A stretch of DNA of 64,000 nt from Lichina pygmaea (lineage: Eukaryota; Ascomycota; Lichinomycetes; Lichinales; Lichinaceae), in NCBI GenBank assembly GCA_963422465.1, contig OY730170.1, forward strand, positions 5,122,379-5,186,378, read 5' to 3'. Position numbers and translations under genes: made by a program. Each line of letters starts with the position of its first letter. Positions within the stretch are counted from its first letter, which is position 1. Below the pieces are notes generated by a model, which was not told where the DNA came from, did not search any database, and saw nothing but the letters and a program-made list of their open reading frames with translations. Of this stretch, positions 1-11,571 are shown piece after piece.

Positions 1-120
1 TAGAAGATGACGGGCTAGTGGCCAGCTTCCAGCTGCTCCTGAGCCCGGGAGAACCGGGGAAGGACGCTGCGGCGTACCGTGGCATCCACGCTGTGAGGGC
101 GGCGGCGGGCCGCTGACGTA
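1..120 (-). mobile_element. LINE 3' fragment (second copy)
   Basis: The first ~120 bases match, on the same strand, the last coding part of the LINE at 30.3-31.1 kb. The shared minus-strand peptide ends in a run like FSRAQEQLEAGH here and FSWAQEQLETGY there. The differences are mostly single substitutions plus a small indel. The window edge cuts the element, so only its 3' coding end is seen. Confidence 0.6.
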
Positions 121-173
121 CAGTACGGTACGTGGCTTCCAGAGCAAGTGATTATATTCGGCTCAGAGAGCAC

Positions 174-224
<51 letters not shown>

Positions 225-1264
225 GACAAAGCGAGTTAGTAGGTTGAGGAAAGTCTTTTCGAGCACATGATTGCAAACGAAAGGCGTCCGTCCTGGAGCA
301 AAAGTACCGACAGCACTTCCAGAGTCAGTACGGTATCTCCAGAGCAAGCAAGCCACTTCAAGCCCAAGCCAAGTAGGGCAGGCGGCCTGTCCCACGATGC
401 CTAGCAAAAGAAAAAAGAAGAAAAAAAAAAGTAAGTGATGTACTGTAAGTAAAATCCCCAACTGACAGAGAAGCAACCGAGAAATTTCAGTTCGTCCTAC
501 TACTGTACGTACCTGGGAAAAGTGTGCTCGAGTGAAGCAACCGAGTCCGTTCCATTCTACAAAGTACGTTACTGTACCAACCAAGTGAAAAGTGTTCTTG
601 AGTGAAGCAACTACTAACCTAGGATGTGTTGAGATGGAAAGAAAGTAAGAGTAGGAGTAGTGAGAGGAGCTTGATGGAGATGATACCGAACAAGATATCT
701 TTCTGGTGATCGTACCAGAGGAAAGGACAGAGTGGGTAGAGTTTGGTGGAGATAGGATGGAGCTTGGTTGAGATGAGTAAGTGGAGCTTGGTAGAGACAA
801 GTAGAGTTGGTAGAAACAAGTAAGTAGAGGTCGGTAGAGATAAGTGAGAAGAGTTGGAGTGACTAGAGTGGGTAAAAGTACAAAAGGACGTAGATACAAG
901 TGAGTAGTGAAGATGAGATGACTGAAGATAAGCCAGGCTAGACGACAAAGGCTCCACTCGCTGCTGCTGCTCTTGCTGTTGCTGCTGTTGCTGCTCCCAC
1001 CATGTCAATGCCCGGATGGTCGTCATGATCGCGATGAGCACGATACTTACGATGGCCACGGAAGCCACGGCAGGCACGATAACCACGGTAGACCTCATAA
1101 GCACCACCACGCATCTCCACGGATCGCCGAGCATCTCCAAGCCCCCCTCCCCTCCCCTCCCGAAACACGCACGCACGCACTCGCGCACATACACACGCAC
1201 CCACCCAACCACACACATACAAACCCACAAAACACACACATAAGATAAATATAAAGAAAAAAGT
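121..1264. repeat. Simple-sequence gap with (CAT)17
   Basis: No supportable gene. It holds a perfect (CAT)17 tract at 174-224, a degenerate GAG/GTAG-rich stretch at 640-900, short CTG repeats near 962-992, and a CA/CACGCAC-rich stretch at 1165-1240. The long minus-strand open frame here is a by-product of these repeats. The part next to 1265 is probably the DNM1 3' flank. Confidence 0.6.
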
Positions 1265-4104
1265 CTACAAGACCTCGCCAATGATCTTCGCAGCCTCGCG
1301 ATAGGTAGCCAGGAGACGCTCGCACTTCTGGCGTTCGGCCTTGATGGCGTCGTCCTCGTAGAGCAGGTCCTGGAAGAGGTCTTCGCGGTAGAGCTCGCTG
1401 ACGAGCCTGTTCTGGACCACGTCCTTGGAGTGGTTGACGAGCAGGTGCATGACGGCCTTGGGCACCTGGTCGGCGATGGTCTCGCGCACGATGTTGAAGT
1501 ACGACGAGATGAGCCGTCGGATAAGTTCCGTCTCCAGCGCTTCGCGTTCCGTGAGCGGAGGTTCGTCGAGGGCGGGCTGTAAGAGATGTGGAAGTTAGTA
1601 GGGGTTTACTTCGGGAAGGGGGGGGGGGGAAGGTTGATAGGTGGGGAGGAGCAGGAAGAAGAAGAAGAAGAGGAAGACTGTCTCGCGACAGACGGACGGT
1701 TGCCGGGACGGGGAATGAAACCTACGTATAGAGAGCTAGGATTATGACCGTAGGCATAGTCAGCCTCCGCGGGTGCGACACTGCCTTCGTAGGCGCTCTC
1801 GAGGTCGTGCTGCGTGGGTAGTGCGCGCTCGAGGACCCGGTTGTCCCCGCGTCGGATGCTCTGCGCGAAGCTCGGCTCGACGTGTTGGCTGACGTGCCGG
1901 TGCGATCCTGCGGCCGCGGCCGGACCGACCCCCGCCTGTCCGCTCTCCTTGCCGAAGAAGTAGTTGAGGAACGAGTCTCTGCCGGCGCCGGCACCGGCTG
2001 CGGCCCCTGCCGATCGTGTGGGCGAGGCCGGTCGGATGCCGTTGACCGCTGCGCTCATGCCGCTTGCTCCGCCCTCGCCGGCCCTCACGGCTGGCGACAG
2101 GCTCCGCGACCCTTTGGACTGATGATGCTGTCGGATGGGCAGAGGATGCGTCCGTGACGCTTCGTCGGCGTCGTCATCCTCGGTCGGTTCGACGCCGTTG
2201 ACCGCGCCAAGCTCCTTCAGCCGTCGTCGCTCGCGTTTTCGGCGATCTTCCGCCAGGGCGACCTTCTTCCTCTGCTCTTCTCGGCCGTTGACGACCGAGC
2301 TCATCGCCGCCGCGGCTCCCAGGAAGTTGGGGTGGTTGGTGTTGATGTAGGCACGTTGGATCGAGATGAGCGACTCCACGTAGTTCGACGTCGGACCCAG
2401 CCTCTCTCTCAGCAGATCGGAGATGACCTCGATCAGCTTGCCTTGCAGACGCGGAAATCGGGACAGTTCCTGCCAGCGGTCAGCACGGCAGCAGACCCTC
2501 CCGGACAACGGAGTCGACCGACGTTGGAGCCACAGGTGTGGCCGATCTTGATGAGCTCCTCGTACACGAGCTCGACACAGCGCTGGCTGGGCGACTCGAG
2601 CAACTTGATCTGCGGCTTGACCAGGAGATCAAAGGCCAGCTCCGGCACGAACAGACTCGGTCGAGGGCCGGTCGAATTTCGAATGGCGGTCCGGATGTCG
2701 GACACCGACAGGTTCGTCGTCGGGTCGATCGTCTCGAGCGAGTTTCCAAAGACGGAGTTGAAGATGTAGTATATCCTGGCGCCGCCACAGAGCTCCTTGG
2801 TCGATATCTCCGACGACGTGCCGTCGATGGACGAGATGAACGAGTTGGCGAACTTGGTCATCAGCTGCAGGATGAGAGATCCGCGATGCTCCTTGCCGCT
2901 GAAATGCATATCGCCATAGCTTGCCAGCTCCTGCTGCGTCTGGCCCATGAGCGTGTTCAACCGAGCCTTGATGTCCGGTAGGCGTTCCCGGATGTGTGAC
3001 ATCAGGGTCGAGTTGAGATTCTTGGCCAAGAAATGGGTGCCGCACCGGTGCGCCATGTTCCGGTAGGCCGGATGATGTCTGAAGAAATCCTGCTCCGACT
3101 TCAAGGCCTCGGCCAGGGGTTTGCTCGCCTGGATGTCCTGCTGCGACCGGTTGACGACGCCTATGAAGCCGAGCTTCAAGGGATAGACCCGTCCCGACAA
3201 TATGTCCAGCGCGTTCGTGCCGTGGTCCATCAGGTCGAGTTTCGTGAGCACGCCAATCGTCCGTCGCCCCATCGGATCCACTTGCCTGGCAAGCTTCAGC
3301 GCTTCCGAGTTGACGAGATCCACGTTCGCTGGCGACACTGCCAAGATGATGCTGTTGGGTTTTGCAATGTACTCGAGGATCAGGGTCCGCGTCTGCTTCT
3401 CGATATCGGACGGCTGATCACCGATGGGAACCTAAGATCGAGCGGGATCAACGTCATATCCTTGGTAGTTGCCATTCGAGCCGATCCAAGTCCGCGACGG
3501 GGGGGGGGGGCCCACCTTGGTCAGCCCAGGCAGATCCACCAGGGTCAAGTTGAGAACGTGTGGCGAGTAGATCTTGAGGTTGATGGGTTGCCTGTTGATC
3601 CCTTTGTTGTTTCCCGCGATCCTAGCCGTCTCGTTCTCGATCTCCCGCTTCGTGTCGGAGAAATCGTAGAAACGCCGACCTGGGATGTGGTGAAACTCCG
3701 CCCACTCGCCCTGGCCGGCAACGCTGGCGGCCGTGTGAGGCACGTGTACGGCATCGTCGGCCGGTCTGTCGTCTCTCTCCGTCGGGACGTTGATGAGCTG
3801 TAAGATCAGTGGCCGCCGGGTGACGATGCCACTGCCGCGGGGCAGGAAGTCCCGTCCAACAATGTTCTCGAGCACCGACGACTTTCCCGAAGACTGTGAT
3901 CCTACCACCACCTATGTTGCCGGTCGAGTCAGCCACGAGATCTCGGCTATGGACGAGACTTCCTTGGGCTGTCCCGGTCGTAGGAAGGCCGAAGAGGGGA
4001 CGTACGATCTGCGGCAAGTCCAACGAGTCATTGCCTATCGTATTGAACACCAGATCTTGCAGCTTGTTGACGATGCCGAGCAAGTCGTCGCCAAGGGAAG
4101 CCAT
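1265..4104 (-). CDS. DNM1: Dynamin-related GTPase Dnm1 (mitochondrial/peroxisomal fission)
   Basis: Dnm1 is a large GTPase that assembles into helices around mitochondria and peroxisomes and severs them. Five exons are read at about 4104-4006, 3911-3515, 3431-2526, 2469-1724 and 1576-1265. The N-terminus [20 protein letters not shown] followed by NDSLDLPQI is the Dnm1 rather than the Vps1 signature. The P-loop GSQSSGKS, switch DLPGLTKV and base-recognition TKLD are all present. The middle domain contains HTCGSN and the variable insert contains [10 protein letters not shown]. The C-terminal GTPase effector domain starts near 1515 ([14 protein letters not shown]) and ends KIIGEVL. Introns 2 and 4 carry C-runs in the transcript strand (G-runs at 3500-3510 and 1618-1629). 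Boundary of intron 4 is the least certain. No disabling change is seen. Confidence 0.93.
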
Positions 4105-4651
4105 GACGGGCTCGCCCCGCAGCCCGTCTGCAAATGACGCTTGGAGGGAGAAGACTGCTCTTTGGTGCCAGGTAGGCTTCTAAGATGATCCCTGGTTGAA
4201 AAGAAGGGAGATTGGTTTGCTGCGAAATAAGCGCCTAGTCTGCGGAAGCTGCGTCCGATACTAGAGCTCGTCGTGGAGCGGCAGTTGTCTCGTGCGGGTT
4301 GCGCGTGAGAGCTTTTCGTGTCCAGATTCCCAGTATTTTGATCTGGAGATCATTGTTACGGTCGACCACACCAGCACTTCGTGCAAAAGTACGTCACAGG
4401 GCGCTGTTCAAGTATAGGATGGGCTTCATCTTCCGGACTTCTAACGGGCTTGGATCGCATGAATATTGACACGCAACGTCGGCCAACGCTGAAAGCACCT
4501 TGCATTGTGTTGTGGAGCCAATTAGCAGGCTGCAGCTGGAATGCTTGGGGTTCAAGATTGTCAAGGCCAAGGTCTTCATCAAATCCGAGCATCATCTCAA
4601 CCCTATCCACGACCCAAGAGCTTGTTCCAAGTCTTGGGTCTGGCAATATTC
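4105..4651. other. DNM1 5' flank
   Basis: Upstream of DNM1 and downstream of the PIPK-like pseudogene. Open frames here show no family resemblance. I see no convincing regulatory motif. Confidence 0.4.
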
Positions 4652-5708
4652 CTAGTTCTCGACGACGTCGGAGATATCGTCGATCATTTCCAAGAAGCGG
4701 CGCCCGTACTCCTCAGGCGGGGTTGCGACGGACATTGGCCCTGTTCTCGCAAAGACGTTGGACGCATTCGCCAGGCTTGTCATGAGTCGTCCTGGAGTTT
4801 GTGTCTGGCCCAGAAGAGATCTAATAGCACGACGCTGTACTCCGTACCTTCACCTGCCGTCTCGCGAGGCCAGGCCCTTGCATCATCCGCTCGCTCGCGA
4901 TGCTACCGGATCCACATCTAGGTCTGCCGGATGCCGCGCCAGAAAGAGCGATACTCGACGGTATTGGTCGACGTGAGCAGAGCGGTGTCTGATTCCAGCA
5001 CCGAGTTCACTTCCGCAAGTGGCGTCTCCCTCGTACGGAGCCTGTCCTCCAACCTGTCCCTTGTCGCTTCACTGGTAAGCTTACCGTCGTCGACGTCGCA
5101 CTCTAGGTAGGAGTCGACGGGCTTCAGGTCGTACGTCTCCCATGCGTCCCCTTTGCCGTCCTTGTCCTTGCCGTGAAGTACATTTTCCATGACCATGAAA
5201 TGCGAAGGTGTGATCCTCCAGAGAACGCCGATCGCGGCGTGTGGGGAGAGAAAGTGTGCGATGCGGACGAGGAGGCTGTTCGGGTTGTCGCGCACGTCGA
5301 CCCAGCATGTCATTCTCCAAATGGATGTATTCGAGGCTTTCACGTAGAGATGTGATGAGCGTGTCATCCGGGGTCGCAATGAAGACCTAGAGGCACTCTG
5401 TACACGACAGCCTGGGCGGCGAAGACGGGAGTGCCCCTCATGGAGCACGAGTAGTCCACGTCTCCAATTGACTTCAGCTCGCCGTGTCGGTGGGCGGTGG
5501 GGAGGGAGGTCTTGTACTCTTCATCGTCGTATTGCAATGCTTTCTCTCTCAGCCCCGCGAAGAGCGCTTCTCGCAATTTGACCTGTCGAGGCTGCACGAT
5601 CGAGGAGAATGCGAGGATCCTGGCGAGCAGAGGGGCACCAGATGCGCTTTCCACGCTCAGAATCGGCCGGGTCATGCGGCGACCGAGGAGATGCTGGCGT
5701 CGAGGCAT
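4652..5708 (-). pseudogene. PIP-kinase-like (SAICAR-synthase-fold) gene, apparently broken
   Basis: The region resembles fungal phosphatidylinositol-phosphate-kinase-like proteins. Seen in order on the minus strand: NSLLVRIAHFLSPHA and MVMENVLHGKD (near 5185-5270), then YDLKPVDSYLECDV (near 5120), then VLESDTALLTSTN (near 4985), then YSVVLLDLFWARHKLQ (near 4820), and finally ARTGPMSVATPPEEYGRRFL (near 4690). These blocks follow the family order but lie in different frames. A frame change falls just before DNPNSLL, a TAG follows the GIRQT block at 4918, and another frame change follows HKLQ near 4790. Introns could explain one break, but no donor/acceptor set restores all of them. I therefore call a decayed copy. 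A gene with unusual introns remains possible. Confidence 0.6.
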
Positions 5709-6057
5709 TCATTGTGAGGACTCCCACTAGCTAGAGCCTACTTACCAGCCAGGATGGTGGTTCTGTGTAGTGACCAGCACCCCTGAGGCTCCAAGGTTGC
5801 AGTCAATTGAATCAATCAACAAAAAAAACTCATAATAGCTTGGATATCTCTATTGTGGCAGAATATCGGTCATGAACTGTAGGTGCCTGTAGTTGTTGTA
5901 CCTCCGTACTGGGGCAAGTGCTCCACAAGCAACAACATGCAGACAAAGGAGAATATGTGCCAACCCTATGACTACGAGTACGAGGGTACTGTAGACAGCT
6001 GGAAGCGGAGCTCAATAAGCTGCAAAGAATGAAGGAACACTGTGCCTCTTCAGTGGT
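5709..6057. other. Intergenic, nothing recognised
   Basis: Between the PIPK-like pseudogene and the SINE-like element. No open frame with family resemblance and no clear repeat. Confidence 0.4.
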
Positions 6058-6344
6058 GTCTGGTGTTGTTTTTTTTATTTTTATTTTATTCTTACTCTGA
6101 TTTGGCTGGTGAGCCATGCAGAACTTCTAGATACATGCTTGTTTTCCCAGAAAACCTTTGAAGGAATAAAAACTGAGACTTGGGTAAGACTAGGGAATTA
6201 TCTGGAAGAATATGCAGTGTCTGGAGAAAATAAAATCACAGAGATGACGGGTTTTCTGGTAAGAGTTAGTGTGCTAAGTTGAACTGGTCTAGTCTTTTCA
6301 AAGACATAAACCAGAGAAGAAATTCTTTAAGCGTCCGGTGTTGT
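6058..6344 (-). mobile_element. SINE-like retroelement, copy 1
   Basis: A 263-bp body (6070-6332) is bounded by a 12-bp near-perfect direct repeat, GTCTGGTGTTGT at 6058-6069 and GTCCGGTGTTGT at 6333-6344. The low-coordinate end is an A/T-only tail (T-rich on the plus strand), so the element runs on the minus strand. The body is clearly similar to 59565-59831; for example, AGAAAACCTTTGAAGGAATA and TCTTTTCAAAGACATAAACC occur in both. No coding capacity. A B-box-like GTTCAA word lies near the 5' head, but tRNA ancestry is not established. Confidence 0.7.
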
Positions 6345-8083
6345 AGGTATTGTGTCTACCCACAGTACTGTCGGTATAAGGTCAGTCTCCACAACTCTCT
6401 GGGCTCACTAGGGTGACCAGTACTTACCAATTCTTGATCTGGATGAGTGCTGGAGCTAGAAGGCGTCGGCCTACTCAAAGAGAAGAAGAAGCTGCCGACC
6501 GGGACTCGAGGGCCATACTTGTAAGCCCGGACACCTAGCTGACTAACGACAATGACTAAGCCGCGTCTAGTCCCGGCCTCGTGGAAGACATAAGCAGTAA
6601 CAAAAGTCTCGCAGCAAGATCAGGTAGGTCTTACTTCTATACACTCACAGCTCTTCGCAGACTGAGCCTGCACTTCTGTACCTAATACATGTATATATAC
6701 ACGTACTTCTGTACATCACCGATGCTCAGAAATGATAAGAGTTCTACCCTACATCCATCCTGGTGCCTTCTACTCAAGCTCTGCCGGAAAACCACAGTTT
6801 TTCTGGTGTCTCTTGTTCCATATCATCAGCGAGTGCGTCGAGTGGGGTCGGAAGAGCGTACTCGTACTCGTCTGTCTGCACGTACCCGTGCCATGGGGGG
6901 CCCCCCCATGGCACGGGTACTGTGAATCCAGGCTCATGATACTGCTTACAAAGCCTTCGGCTAGCACCAAGCTCACCGCGCTAGTCGGTACATACGTACC
7001 GAGTTCGAGGGTTCAAGCTCCAAGTCAGCACTAATCTAGGCTCTCCCCCTCCCTCAGCTCCCTGCTTTCTGGCCGCCCCCCCCTCCCCTTCCGCCCCCCC
7101 CCCCCCCCCCCACCCCCCCTTCCCTTCAAGATCTACGTAATACAAAGTTGCCCCCCCCCCGGTCACTTACAGCAACGAACAGAAGCAACCAAAGGTGCCA
7201 AGGAAAGGGGAGAGGGTGGCAAGGGCGTGTGTGATCTACAACAGTTCGTTCGCTCTCGCGAGGGAAAGGAAAAAAAAAAGGACCGGAAGAAGCTTAGCTT
7301 TGGCGCCAGTGGCGAGACGACACGCGGACCACACGAGCTTATTTGAACGGAGTACATACGTCGATACAGTATGCATGTAGCACCATATTGCGCCGTGCGT
7401 GCATAGATACGATGTTTCTTTCTGCGATGCGATAAGATGAGACGAGATGCGATGAGATGGCTTGCGATGCGCGCGATGGCGGAGAATCGAGGGTGAGAAT
7501 CGAGACCGGGTCCGATGCCAAGCGCGGCCACACCTGAGCTGACGGGACTACTCGCACCATGCGACGATTAGCGGACCGTGGCGTTCCGCCTCGATTTACG
7601 TAGGATACGTATGGGTCGCAGGGTAAGCCCTCCAGGCGCGAGGCGCGGAGACACTGTGGAGTGCTACGCGACGACGGATCCGAGATGGACGGTGGCGTGA
7701 ACCAGACGAGAGACGGCGACCGAAGACCGAGACGATAGGCAGATTGAGACGGTATTCGTGCAAAGGATAGATTGATTAGATGAATGTAGATTGTGGAAGA
7801 TGGCCGAGATGCGAGCAGAGGCGGAGGAAGATGATTACGCCCGGATGGGGGCATCGACGCCACAGCTTTTTGCGTCGGACATAACGGCGAAGGAGAAAGA
7901 CGATAACGCTTCCGGGAACCAAGCGGCGAAGCCGGCCGGCGCCATGCAAACATCATACACGCGTGAGGAAATAGACGGGAACGGACAAAGGTGCGTAGAA
8001 GTGTAGATGGAAGTCAACCCAAGCGATCATGCGGCGAACGACGGGCAGATGACACAACCGACAGTAGCCTCCACGAGTCACGT
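6345..8083. other. Intergenic; C-rich tracts, no gene supported
   Basis: Contains the palindrome at 6882-6920 (listed separately), an 18-base C-run near 7094-7111 within a C-rich patch (7070-7160), and scattered GATGCGATGAGATG-like words near 7430-7480. Open frames on both strands show low-complexity composition and no recognisable domain. The right part is the 3' flank of the GPI-protein gene. Confidence 0.5.
6882..6920. repeat. 39-bp near-perfect palindrome
   Basis: GTACCCGTGCCATGGGGGG is followed by its reverse complement with one extra C at the centre, giving 19-bp arms with essentially no loop. It can form a cruciform. It starts and ends with GTAC. It lies in an intergenic stretch without a nearby start codon. 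Confidence 0.9.
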
Positions 8084-8339
8084 CTAGTTGAGGTAGACCA
8101 AGGCGGCGACGGCACCGAGAACGAGGGCCAAGGGGCTTGCGAGGCCGGCGGCCGAGTTGTCCGTGACTTGCTCGACGGTCTCGGTCGGGCTCGACTCCTC
8201 CTCGTCGTCGGTCTCGGTCGCGGTCTCGTCGGCGTCGGTCTCGGTCTCGGTCTCGGTCGCGGTCTCGTCGGCGTCGGTCTCGGTCTCGGTCTCGGTCGCG
8301 GTCTCGTCGGCGTCGGTCTCGGTCGCGGTCTCGTCGGCG

Positions 8340-8378
<39 letters not shown>

Positions 8379-9165
8379 TCGGCGTCGGTCTCGGTCTCGG
8401 TCTCGGTCGCTGTCGACTCGTCGTCGGTCTCGGTAGCGGTCGACGACAGCATGGTCGTGTTCCGGTCCATGGTGACCGAGCCGGTGGCCGAGACGTCCGA
8501 CGCGTCCGAGGTCGTGGTCATGGCCTCCATGGTCGAGTTGAGGGCCGACGAGGCCGACTCTAGGATGGACGAGATCTCCGATTCGACGGACGAGCCGATC
8601 TCGGACACGGACGACGAGACCTCGGACGACAGCGACGAGGCGGCGGAAGAGATGGACGACGCCGCCGACGTGACCTCAGCCGCGATGGAGCTGGGCAAGG
8701 TGCCCTCGCCGTCCCCGGAGACGGAGATCTGGCCCGAAAAGTTCTCCGAGCCAGCCTGTCGGATCTCGAGGGCGTAGTCATCGCCATTCAGGTCTTGGCT
8801 CGGTGTCCAGGTGTACGAACCGCCGGAGGCGTCCGCTGCAGCGTCCGTCAGCTTCGACGCGAGCCAGTCGATCGCGCAAACGAGCACGCCAAGGACTTAC
8901 GGGTGATCGTCTCGACCGTCTCGAGGTTGCCCGGGTCTCCTCGTCGAAGGATGATGGTCGCCGGCTGCCAGGCGGTCAGAAGCAGGCTTCAGCTGGCATC
9001 CGTGCGTCGATGGCTCACCTCGTTCGGATCGCCGTCGTACTCGACCACCACCGGCTCGCCCGCCTGGACCGAGGTCGGGACCGACGTGAAGGACACGCCT
9101 CCCTGAGCCACTGTCAAGGACGCGAGGGCGAGGCCCAAGAACGCACCGCCGGTGAGCTGCATCGT
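8084..9165 (-). CDS. GPI-anchored Ser/Thr-rich cell-wall protein (Kre9/Knh1-type N-terminal domain)
   Basis: Three exons: 9165 to about 9020, a short one about 8959-8907 and 8835-8084. The start gives a signal peptide (MQLTGGAFLGLALASLTVAQ). The next ~90 residues match the Ser-Thr-rich GPI-anchored membrane family, with SVQAGEPVVVEYDGD, ATIILRRGDPGNLETV and YTWTPSQDLNGDDYALEI. After GEGTLPSSIA comes a Ser/Ala region, then a Thr/Glu/Asp tract built on TETETETDADETA units, then a GPI signal (NSAAG followed by a hydrophobic tail ending AALVYLN). It is probably a wall or plasma-membrane protein whose repeat acts as a stalk. The repeat is coded by a GTCTCG-period minisatellite on the plus strand at 8200-8410, so allele length may vary. 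The second intron is tiny, with its branch-like CTGAC next to CTGCAG. Confidence 0.85.
8200..8412. repeat. Coding minisatellite, GTCTCG period
   Basis: Hexamer units GGTCTC/GGTCGC and interspersed GTCGGCGTC blocks repeat in a higher-order 36-bp-like pattern. They code for the acidic Thr/Glu/Asp stalk of the GPI protein on the minus strand. The antisense frame is also open (Ser/Val-rich) purely because of the repeat. Confidence 0.85.
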
Positions 9166-11571
9166 TGCTGCGTTGAGCGAGGGGAACGAAGGACGTCGAG
9201 GGCGGATTAGAATCCTCGGAGTAGCGATGAGAACCGGTCGGCGATTCAGCGAGTGACGGACGAGATTCTCCTTCTTCGATTTGATCGGCAGACGATGAAC
9301 GAGCGTTCGTCTGGTGGAGAAGGAGAAGCTGACTGAATGGGGACGAGGAGGGGGAAAGGAGAAGGTGGCCCGGAGTGACGCTCGCTTTATATCGGCGCAC
9401 GCCACGGTACTCGTGCCGTTGCCACGACCGCTAAATTTTGGGGGGCGGGCACGTCCCGTGAAGTTTTTTCCCGGGTTGGAAGGGGGAAGGGGGGGGGGGT
9501 GGGTGGGGAAGTGAGAGGAGCTACTACGTACCTTCGTACTACGAAGGCACGGGAAGGGTACCGGGTGGCTTCGTGTTTTTTCGCCTCTTGCTTTCCCCAC
9601 CAACTGTAAATTATAAATATTGCAATTTTATTCTCTATAGATTAGCCAATGACGGAAATCTCTGGGGGGAGTACCGTAACTAGTGAGGGAAATTCCCGAG
9701 TTGAAATACGTGCGATACGTACGTCGTACAGTACGTACGTATGTACCTCCAGTACGCATTACGTCGAAGTCTTGGGGGAGTGAGAAAACAATGGAGATGG
9801 ATGAACGATGCCCAATCAGATGGCGCGGCCGAGGTTTATTCCGTGCCGTTCCAGTGGCGCCCTCTACTCGTACTAATCCCGAGATTCGTTCAATCCCGGC
9901 AAGCGCGGGCCTCGGACCCATGAGTACTGGAGTCCACCAATAAGTCTCGACCCCGGCCACCGGCTTGACCGGCCTCTAGACTGCTCATTACTACTGGCAG
10001 ATGCGTAAAGTCATGGTCACGGCGGCAGTAGCCTGCGACGCGCGGCATGAGGCTCGTCTGTGGCATGTCGCGACAAGCCGATTGAGATTCCGCAAAGGCA
10101 TTCCTTCCCAGCGTGTCTGTTCATTCTCGTCGCCCACGCCCCTTGGTCACATCGAGTACTCGTACTACTCCGAACGCATGTACTCGTACGAGTAGGATCC
10201 CCACGGCTCCTGGCCGAAGTCGAAGGCGTCTTTCCAGACGTTCCACGCCCAAGATCAGGTCCAGACATGCGCTCGACTCGGACGGGCCGCAAAATGACAG
10301 AAGACAACGTTGAACCTTCTCATGCGATCGAGCTTATCCTCGGGGTCTTGATTGGAGAGGTAGACGCTTGAAGGCCAGAGTGCTGCGACGTCATGTGTCC
10401 CGATGGATACCGATCCACACGAGGTGCACTCGTACCGTGGACTCGCGGAGTCAAAAAATCTGGCTCGGTCTAGTGGCATACAGCGGGTCAGAGGGTATCA
10501 ATAGTAACGACATGAGTACCGATTCTTATGGCACAACGGTAGCGCTATGTATTTACGTAGAACCTTGTAATACGTACATACGTACTCCGTACAGTACGTT
10601 TCGCCAAACTCCGTTCTCACACCTCATACGGAGGACGATACGAACCCACTGCGAACATCCAGACCGTTCGAACTGGACTTTGTTTTTGCAGTGTTGATCA
10701 ACAGGCCGGGCGATTCTCTTCCTGAGATCGACGCATGCGTCAGACATTCCGCGGCCATCCTGCGATAAGCTGTTTCAGAGGCGCGGACGCTGCTTGCGGC
10801 ATGTGTTTGGACTGAACGTCTCAGGGAGTGCCGGACTGGCCAGTACACAATGCTGGTAAGAACTTTCTGTTGGACCGCGCTACTTGATCGAGGGTACTCC
10901 AAAAGAAACAAGACTCCCTAGAGTATGGTCCTCTACGGAGTATCTCTTCGAATTTTGCGGCCTGGCCTCGAACGCATTCCGGCAAGCTTCCAAAAACAGA
11001 TCGGTACGGGCTGTCAAAGGTATGCTGCCACGGGCTGCGTGACAGCACTATGCAGTCACGTGATGACGTCGTGGCAGTATCATACAGCTTCCATCGACGA
11101 CTATGAAGCTGCTATTTGTGCGCAGTTAGTCTCAGCTTTGCAACGCTGTTGGCTTTACTACTTCCACCGAGTGTCGGGCTTGCCTGGATGTTCAACCAGG
11201 TAGGGGAGCACGTGACTCATTTCACAGCGTGTGATTAGTCAGCGATCTGCTGAGTCAGAAGTGGCTTTTACGGCTGTCTACTGTACCGTACCGTGATGTA
11301 CTGCATCACACGTGCCTTCGAGACTCGATGTCGCCTGGTCCAACCACACTGAAAAAGGCACTCATACACTCCACGTGGCTGCGCTCTTTGACATTTACTG
11401 TACTACATAGCCGACGGCCTGCCGTCCATGCGACATTCATACTCGGTTGATCAATTGTTGGCCCAGCCCTAAAGCATCCAGCTGCAGCCTGGATTTGTCT
11501 AGTCGACTGCCTGGACTCGGCTCCATACCACGACAGTTGGACACGCTTTCCACAGACCTCACCCGCGATCG
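9166..11571. other. 2.4-kb intergenic gap; GTAC-rich patches
   Basis: Upstream of both the GPI-protein gene (-) and the SET/MYND gene (+). It contains a G-run near 9490-9500, a 17-bp palindrome CCTTCGTACTACGAAGG at 9531-9547, and GTAC-rich patches at 9700-9750 and 10550-10600. A 74-residue minus frame (10255-10479, CxxC and RMRRFNVVFCHFAARP) has protein-like composition, but I do not recognise it and it may be debris. No other gene is supportable. Confidence 0.5.

Noticed and set aside
15-899. Long minus-strand open frame (294 codons)
   Set aside because: It crosses a LINE scrap and a (CAT)17 run (giving poly-Met) and has no domain; open only because of repeats.
4356-4646. 96-codon minus frame after the PIPK-like remnant
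   Set aside because: Lies beyond the stop that ends the kinase-like blocks and shows no similarity to the family's C-terminus.
8157-8777. Plus-strand Ser/Val-rich frame opposite the GPI protein
   Set aside because: Antisense of the GTCTCG minisatellite; the minus strand has signal peptide, domain and GPI end.
10255-10479. 74-codon minus frame with a CxxC
   Set aside because: Protein-like composition but no recognised family, no neighbours and no splice context; too weak to call a gene.
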